Assembly: GCA_016302015.1 (NCBI GenBank)
Contig: JAEDOJ010000083.1
Span: 1-6,754, forward strand
Direction of reading: 5' to 3'
DNA: 6,754 nucleotides
Source: Oscillospiraceae bacterium
GTDB taxonomy: Bacteria; Bacillota_A; Clostridia; Oscillospirales; Oscillospiraceae
A program made the position numbers and the translations under genes. This document shows positions 1 to 4,900 of the stretch, piece by piece. Each line of letters starts with the position of its first letter. Position 1 is the first letter of the stretch. A model generated the notes under the pieces. It did no database searches and was not told where the DNA came from. It saw only the letters and a list, made by a program, of their open reading frames with translations.

Positions 1-1
1 A

Positions 2-682
2 CTGGCCGCCGCCATCGAGGCTGGTACCAAGTCCATCGGTGCGGCAGAGAGCATCGAAGCTGTGGACAAGGCGCTGGCTGATGCCAAAGCCGCCATCGAC
101 GCCATCAAGACCCTTGCAGAGCTGGAAGCCGAGAAGCTGCCCTTCGTCGACGTTGCGGAGGACGTCTGGTACTACGACGCCGTAAAGTACGTCTACACCG
201 AGAAGCTGTTCAACGGCACCGACGAAACCACCTTCTCTCCGGAAGGTACCATGACCCGTGCTATGCTGGTGACGGTTCTCTACCGTATGGCAGGCGAGCC
301 TGATGTCAGCAGCCTGACTACCCGCTTTACGGATCTGGATGCGGAGAGCTACTATTATAACGCAGTCCTGTGGGCTACGGAGAACGGCATCACGAAGGGT
401 GCGGATCAGACCCACTTTGTCCCCGATGCGCCTGTTACCCGTGAGGAAATGGTGACGTTCCTCTACCGCTACGCCACGCTGATGGAGATGGACGTGACTG
501 CCCGCGCGGATCTCTCCGGCTTCAGCGACGCTGACAAGGTCAGCGCCTACGCCGCCGAGACCATGGCATGGGCCGTTGCCGCCAAGCTGGTGCAGGGAAC
601 GGACAACAACGCACTGGCGCCCCAGGACACCGCAACCCGTGCGCAGGTTGCTGCGATCCTGTGCCGCTTCCTGAATGGCTGA
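2..682 (+). CDS. SLH-domain cell-surface protein, C-terminal part (5' end outside window)
   Basis: The reading frame is open from base 2 to a TGA stop at 680-682, so the gene begins upstream of the window; the GTG at 62 is only an internal codon. About 226 residues are visible. Residues 1-45 are rich in Ala, Glu, Lys and Ile and look helical, resembling the linker or helical repeats common in clostridial surface proteins. Three SLH repeats follow, at about residues 48-99 (starting FVDV), 108-158 (FTDLD) and 174-224 (FSDAD), ending almost at the C-terminus. Their conserved motifs read TRAM, TREE and TRAQ; in known SLH proteins this motif helps bind secondary cell-wall polymer. Each repeat has the usual pattern of aromatic/acidic opening, Ala-rich helix and GxxxxxFxP turn. 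The protein is therefore expected to be exported and non-covalently wall-anchored. Its functional N-terminal domain is not in the window. A strong terminator follows, so it is the last gene of its transcript. Confidence 0.93.
   Translation: MAAAIEAGTKSIGAAESIEAVDKALADAKAAIDAIKTLAELEAEKLPFVDVAEDVWYYDAVKYVYTEKLFNGTDETTFSPEGTMTRAMLVTVLYRMAGEPDVSSLTTRFTDLDAESYYYNAVLWATENGITKGADQTHFVPDAPVTREEMVTFLYRYATLMEMDVTARADLSGFSDADKVSAYAAETMAWAVAAKLVQGTDNNALAPQDTATRAQVAAILCRFLNG
143..679 (+). repeat. Three tandem SLH repeats (protein level)
   Basis: These are three diverged S-layer-homology repeats of about 50 residues, beginning near bases 143, 326 and 521. They share an Ala-rich helix, a GxxxxxFxP turn (NGTDETTFSP, KGADQTHFVP; the third is QGTDNNALAP, with Leu-Ala in place of the Phe) and the TRAx motif. 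A triplet is the usual minimum for wall-polymer binding in SLH proteins. The similarity is at protein level; the DNA copies are well diverged. Confidence 0.9.
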
Positions 683-710
683 GTTATTTCATTACTTTCT
701 TCCTTCTTCC

Positions 711-745
711 GGGGCGGGCGGAGCAATCCGCCCGCCCCACTTTTC
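711..745 (+). terminator. Rho-independent terminator after the SLH gene
   Basis: A perfect 11-bp GC stem (711-721 paired with 728-738) has a 6-base loop AGCAAT and is followed by ACTTTTC. It lies 28 bases after the TGA stop of the rightward SLH gene. On the minus strand the hairpin is followed by purine-rich sequence without a T run, so it is not convincing as a terminator for the convergent kinase-like gene, although the stem lies about 65 bases beyond that gene's stop. Confidence 0.88.
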
Positions 746-802
746 TCCAAAGCCGGGAGAATTGATTGAGCGGAGGTGTTGCGCCTGAACCGAAAACGCG
801 GC

Positions 803-1639
803 TTATCCCAGCGCACGTTCCAGACAGGCTACCGCCGATTCGTCAGGGCGGCAGGCAAGATGCACCATGGAAATCTCCCGCCACGCCTCAAGCGCCAGAT
901 CCAGCACACGCCCGGTCTGCGTCTGTGCGTCATAGGTGCTGCCCTCCAAAAAAGCGGCAGCCGCCTCCCTTGCGCCAATGGAATACACCGCATTTTCCGC
1001 TGCCTGAGAGAGCACGACAATCGCTCGCACAGGCAGCGCTTTATTTTGACAGATCCCCGATGTTCCGCAATACGGCGAGCCGAACGCCATCCAAACGCCG
1101 TTTATTTTCCGCAGCAACGCACGGTCGCCGTTGACAATCTCCCCACCGCGCCAGCGTTGCCAAAGCGCCGCCTGTGTAGACTTTCCTGTCTGCTTCGGTG
1201 CGGTGAACACAATGGCTTGCCCTTCATACGCAAGGAAGGAGGCATGCAAAAAAATCCCGCCGTACTCCATCAGCAATTTCGGCATTTCCAGCAGCTTCAA
1301 TACAAGGTTATTATCATACAGCGGCAGACACGCTTCCTCCAAACAGACACGATAGCGCCCCGGCGCTGTCTCCTCCTGCGTCAGCAGCGGCGCCTGGGAA
1401 CACTCTTGCAGCATCACGCGCAGACGGCGCCCATTTCGCAAATACTCCCTTTCATGCGGGGAGGCTTTTACGGGCGCCCCCGCAGGCATGGCAGGGTGTC
1501 CGACGCTGACCGTAAATTCCGCATCCGCCGCACCGCTTTTGCAGCGAAACGGGCTTAAAAACGCATTCTCTCGAAAAGAAGGCCCCCGCAGGGCGATGGT
1601 CACCCCACCGACACGGTAAAAACGCACGCTGTCTTCCAT
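803..1639 (-). CDS. HPr kinase/PEPCK-like P-loop protein (putative peptide or protein kinase)
   Basis: This is a complete 278-residue cytoplasmic protein ending in TAA (803-805). I place the start at the ATG at 1639, not the in-frame ATG at 1666, because AGGAGGGG (1645-1652) sits 5 bases before it and the predicted promoter would start transcription only a few bases before 1666. Residues 1-120 form a variable beta-rich N-terminal part. The kinase-like core begins near 127 (GGIFLHAS, His132). It contains a Walker A loop at 147-155 (APKQTGKST), an acidic motif NGDRALL at 170-176 with Asp172, the family-typical GSPYCGTSG at 187-195, and a hydrophobic strand RAIVVLSQAAEN. The ending VHLACRPDESAVACLERAL is also typical. 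This matches the HPr kinase-like/PEP-carboxykinase-like superfamily, which includes true HPr kinases and the smaller kinases of some lasso-peptide clusters. The N-terminal domain of bifunctional HprK is absent, so canonical HPr kinase/phosphorylase is unlikely. No precursor peptide, PqqD-like or radical SAM gene is next to it, and the substrate is unknown. It converges with the SLH gene and diverges from the giant surface-protein gene. Confidence 0.85.
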   Translation of the reverse strand: MEDSVRFYRVGGVTIALRGPSFRENAFLSPFRCKSGAADAEFTVSVGHPAMPAGAPVKASPHEREYLRNGRRLRVMLQECSQAPLLTQEETAPGRYRVCLEEACLPLYDNNLVLKLLEMPKLLMEYGGIFLHASFLAYEGQAIVFTAPKQTGKSTQAALWQRWRGGEIVNGDRALLRKINGVWMAFGSPYCGTSGICQNKALPVRAIVVLSQAAENAVYSIGAREAAAAFLEGSTYDAQTQTGRVLDLALEAWREISMVHLACRPDESAVACLERALG

Positions 1640-1644
1640 CCGAA

Positions 1645-1652
1645 CCCCTCCT
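1645..1652 (-). promoter_or_regulatory. Shine-Dalgarno that fixes the kinase-like gene start
   Basis: On the minus strand AGGAGGGG lies 5 bases upstream of the ATG at 1639. If translation began at the upstream ATG (1666) this site would fall inside the coding sequence, and no comparable site precedes 1666. It therefore argues for the shorter 278-residue protein. Confidence 0.85.
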
Positions 1653-1678
1653 GACAGGAAATCCATAAACTCTGTTTC

Positions 1679-1707
1679 ATTTTACCCCACGCTCCCGCAA
1701 ATGTAAA
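1679..1707 (-). promoter_or_regulatory. Predicted sigma-A promoter of the kinase-like gene
   Basis: Reading the minus strand, -35 TTTACA (1702-1707) and -10 TAAAAT (1679-1684) are separated by exactly 17 bases. Each hexamer differs from consensus at one position. Transcription would begin near 1672, giving a leader of roughly 33 bases before the ATG at 1639 with room for the Shine-Dalgarno. The spacer is unusually GC-rich for this region. This is a prediction by inspection; no start site has been measured. Confidence 0.65.
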
Positions 1708-1834
1708 TACCGTTTTCCCAAAACACCCTCGTCATCCGATGCAATTCGTTTCAGCCCCGTCTTTTGTAAAATTTCCTCAAATATCAATATATAATATGAT
1801 AAAAAATCATTAAAACTGCAAGTTGCTTTCAATA

Positions 1835-1863
1835 TTGACTTCATTATCGCTGAGCGGTAAAAT
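1835..1863 (+). promoter_or_regulatory. Predicted sigma-A promoter of the giant surface-protein gene
   Basis: -35 TTGACT (1835-1840) and -10 TAAAAT (1858-1863) are spaced by exactly 17 bases, each one mismatch from consensus. Transcription would begin near 1870 and leave an untranslated leader of about 130 bases before the ATG at 1999, long enough for leader control. The DNA upstream of the -35 box is strongly AT-rich and could act as an UP element, which is inference. Confidence 0.7.
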
Positions 1864-1865
1864 TG

Positions 1866-1879
1866 TACATATATATGTA
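1866..1879. promoter_or_regulatory. 14-bp perfect palindrome at the rightward start site (possible operator)
   Basis: TACATATATATGTA equals its own reverse complement and begins 3 bases after the -10 box, so it covers the expected transcription start. A dimeric regulator bound here would block the rightward promoter. Because the core is alternating AT, it may also simply be low-complexity sequence. No regulator gene is visible in the window. Confidence 0.4.
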
Positions 1880-1922
1880 TATTTGGAAGCTATTCGTCCT
1901 GTTTTGTTGATTTCATCGGGAT

Positions 1923-1959
1923 TGCTGTCACTTTTTCTGCATTTTTCCACATGACAGCG
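1923..1959 (+). promoter_or_regulatory. Stem-loop in the 5' leader of the surface-protein mRNA
   Basis: GCTGTCA (1924-1930) pairs perfectly with TGACAGC (1952-1958), with a possible additional T-G wobble pair at the base. The loop is 21 bases and pyrimidine-rich with two runs of five T. It lies in the predicted leader, about 40 bases before the ATG. No U-tract follows the stem, so it does not look like a terminator; a role in mRNA stability or translation control is only a possibility. Confidence 0.4.
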
Positions 1960-1983
1960 TTGTACATCAATTTGTGGTTGGGG

Positions 1984-1989
1984 AAAGGG
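1984..1989 (+). promoter_or_regulatory. Weak Shine-Dalgarno of the giant surface-protein gene
   Basis: AAAGGG, inside GGGGAAAGGGTG, lies 9 bases before the ATG at 1999. It is a partial match to the anti-Shine-Dalgarno, weaker than the site of the kinase-like gene. The alternative in-frame ATG at 1951 has only pyrimidine-rich sequence before it and falls inside the leader stem-loop, so 1999 is preferred. Confidence 0.55.
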
Positions 1990-1998
1990 TGCTGTTTC

Positions 1999-4900
1999 AT
2001 GGAACCTGCAAAGAGATATTTTCCAAACCTGCGGGGAAGGGCCGGGTTAACGCGTCTTTGTGCGGTCATTGTAGTGCTCTGCCTGTTGGCGTCAGCCATG
2101 CCCGTCGTCACATATGCGGCGGAGGACACGAACTACAGCAGGCAGCTGCTCAACGGCAGCTTTGAAGAGGGACAGACCTGGAGCGATTCCTATAAACAGC
2201 TGTCCCAAACCCTGGTTCCTGCCTGGAATACCACCTCCTTTGACGGCAAAATGGAGCTGTTTCGGAAGAACACCGGAACCTATATCAAGACCGTGATCTT
2301 AGAGCCGACGGACGGCGAGTATGCGGCGGAGCTGAATGCGGACGAGGAAAGCACCCTGTACCAGAACGTCGCCACCACGCCGTCCAGCGTCTATGAATGG
2401 GGTCTCGACCATGGGGCACGAAACGGTACGGACATTATGGCTCTGGTGATCGGCCCCAGGCAAAGCGTCAACCCCGCAAAACCCACCAAGCAGGGGCGGG
2501 ACCAGTTCATGCAGATGGTGGACTGGCTGGCGATTGACAACGAGACGATTCTTCCTGGGGCGACGCCCCAGCGTTATACCGTATACAGCAAGAAATTTGC
2601 GGAAAAAGGCACCTTTGAGGACAACACCGGCAACAACGCCTTCAGCCTGACCCCCAGCACCATTTATACCGAGCGCTGGGAAATCTGGATCATGTCAAGC
2701 GCCAATTCCAATCTGGTGGACAACACTCTGGTTTGGGACTCCTTCGGCTCCAACGCCAGGGACAGTGCGGAAACCGAAGGCAGCGCCAATTTAGATCTGG
2801 ACGAATACTATCATTACACCGTCCCGGCAAACCAGACGGAGACCGTCTTTGGCTTTGTCTCGGTGGGCTTTGTGGGAGAGACCACAGCCTCGGCGGATAA
2901 GGTCAAAACCTACGGCAATTTTCTGGACAATATCGCTTTTAAAATTTATCAGCCCCTCTCCGGCAGCACGACGAACCACGGCAGCGCCATTGTTGTGGGC
3001 AGCGACGGCACCGTGGGGAGCGAGGGCGAAGTCATCGGCCACGAGATCACGGTGGACAACAACCTCCAAACCTATGTCACCGACGGCTTGCCGCTGAAGG
3101 TGCAGGCCATCATTCGGGCGGAGGACAAAGCTGACTGCGAGTTTTCCGGCTTCTTCTATACGAAGCAGGACGAGGACGGGACGCCGGTCACCGTATTTGT
3201 GCCGAAAATTGACGGTGAGAATGTGATCGAGGATTCGGACAGCCTGACAGAAGAGGAGAAGGCAGGCAAATGGATCAAATCAACCAACGAAAACGGCGAC
3301 ACGATTTATACTTACAAAATTGACGCCATCACCTCGGCAACGGATCTGCACTTTGTGTTTTTCAAGAGGCCCATGATCACCTATGATCCCAACGGCGGCA
3401 AACCATATATCATTGGGGATGATGAACGGCTCCACGATGAGGAGGCTGCCAATGTCTACAGCTTCAAGCCCATCACCAATGCCGGGGAGGGCAAAGAATA
3501 CACCTTCTGCCCGCCCTATGTATCCCATGCGGCAGAGGGTTGGAATGACGGCTGGAAGTTCATGGGCTGGAAGGTCACCGGCGACTATATTGATATTCCG
3601 GAGGGGACGGACATTTCCACCGTGAATGGGGACAAGCTGGGAGATTTGATCGTTCCGGCTGTCCACACCGTGGCCTGCGACTATTCCCTTGAAAATGGTT
3701 CCGGTCTGGGTACGGCGCAGTATTTCAAGTTCCTGGATGGGAATGTCCAACTGACGGAGACGATCAAACACGGCAGTGACACTGTGACCGTCGACGGCGT
3801 TCTCTGGGAGGGCCAGGGCGAAGAAATGCTCTACGCCAATATGCACAAGGGCATGACCATGGTGGCGCAGTGGCGCTGGCTTCAGGCATTCATCCCCCAG
3901 TCCAGCAATGACGTGGCCCTTGGCTTCGAAGATTCCGACAGAGGCGGCCGGGTGGAGATTGCGGTGGAGGAAACCGACGAAAATTACAACGGTTCGTATA
4001 CCGAAAACGGCGGCAAAGCCTATCACGCCGCAACCAATGAGTGGGTCACGGTAACCGCGATTCCCAATACCGGCTATGAATTCGTCGGCTGGTATACGGA
4101 GAACGAAAACGGAGAGCTGGTTCTCGTCTCCACGGATCCCACATACACATATCTGGAAACAAAGGAAAGCGTAAAAACCTATTATGCAAGGTTTTACGGC
4201 AGAATCCGGCAGGAGTATATTCGTCAGGTATGGAACGGCAGCGCATGGGAGGATACTTCCGACGATGCCATCGGCGTTCTTGACCGGTACGAATATGTGG
4301 ACGCTCCGGAAAAGCCCATCAGCTCCACCGCAACCGAAGGCAGGGACTATGTTTTTGTGGGCTGGTACGATGCTCAGGGCGCCGAGGTAGGGGAGGAGAT
4401 GCTTGCAAACGGGGGCAAAACCCTTGCCTACACAACCATGGAGGATGCCACATATTACGCACGATTTATACACGCCCCGGTGCTGAGGGAAGATGTTGCG
4501 GTCATCGACTACGGCCTGCCGGTGGATCTCCACGTGCTGGAAAATGACGTCTTCACCACGAAGGGCACTCTGGTGGGCGTAGGCGCCGTTCCGGCAAGCA
4601 TGGAGAAGACCGAGGCGCTGAAAAGCGGCTTCGGAAGCGCCTGCACCGGACAATTCGGCAAAGCGGAGATCAGCGGCGACGCTGTGACCTATACCCCTGT
4701 GGGGATGCAGATGTCGGATCAGGAGGTCTTTGCCTATGCGGTGAAGTACACCATCGGCAAGGGCGTGTACTATTTCTACGGCACCGTTACCGTTGTCCCC
4801 GCGGCAACGATCTATTATGAGGACAGCTTCATCACGCTGGAAGGAAGCTGGGAAACCGCAGGTCAGACCCAGTCCGCACATCAGAGCGAAGACCGCCCCG

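Larger units (their letters stand above)
1640..1998. other. AT-rich divergent intergenic control region (no gene seen)
   Basis: This gap of about 360 bases between the two diverging genes is much richer in A and T than the flanking coding DNA, most strongly from about 1768 to 1890. It holds one promoter for each direction, the palindrome at the rightward start site and a hairpin in the rightward leader. A small ATGAT-AAAAA-ATCAT inverted repeat at 1796-1810 lies 24 bases upstream of the rightward -35 box. I found no supported small ORF, tRNA or recognisable riboswitch in it. An RNA gene inside the AT-rich part cannot be excluded by eye. Confidence 0.7.

Noticed and set aside
711..738. Hairpin as a bidirectional terminator serving also the kinase-like gene
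   Set aside because: On the minus strand the stem is followed by purine-rich sequence without a T run, so only the rightward function is supported.
547..816. 89-codon minus-strand frame overlapping the SLH gene end and terminator
   Set aside because: It reads through the terminator hairpin and the third SLH repeat in antisense and has no recognisable product.
776..1558. 260-codon plus-strand frame, and an overlapping 122-codon one, opposite the kinase-like gene
   Set aside because: The products are Arg-, Pro- and His-rich without recognisable motifs, while the minus strand encodes a clear P-loop kinase-like protein with its own promoter and Shine-Dalgarno.
1640..1666. Longer form of the kinase-like protein starting at the ATG at 1666
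   Set aside because: The Shine-Dalgarno AGGAGGGG would lie inside the coding region, and the predicted transcription start is only a few bases before 1666.
1796..1810. ATGAT-AAAAA-ATCAT inverted repeat as an operator
   Set aside because: The stem is only 5 bp in an AT-rich region, which is too weak to separate from chance; it is mentioned only in the intergenic entry.
1951..1998. Alternative in-frame start at ATG 1951 for the surface protein
   Set aside because: It has no ribosome binding site, lies within the leader stem-loop, and would put 16 extra residues ahead of a standard signal peptide.
1890..2129. 79-codon minus-strand frame across the start of the surface-protein gene
   Set aside because: It overlaps the promoter leader and the signal-peptide coding region in antisense, and its product has no recognisable features.
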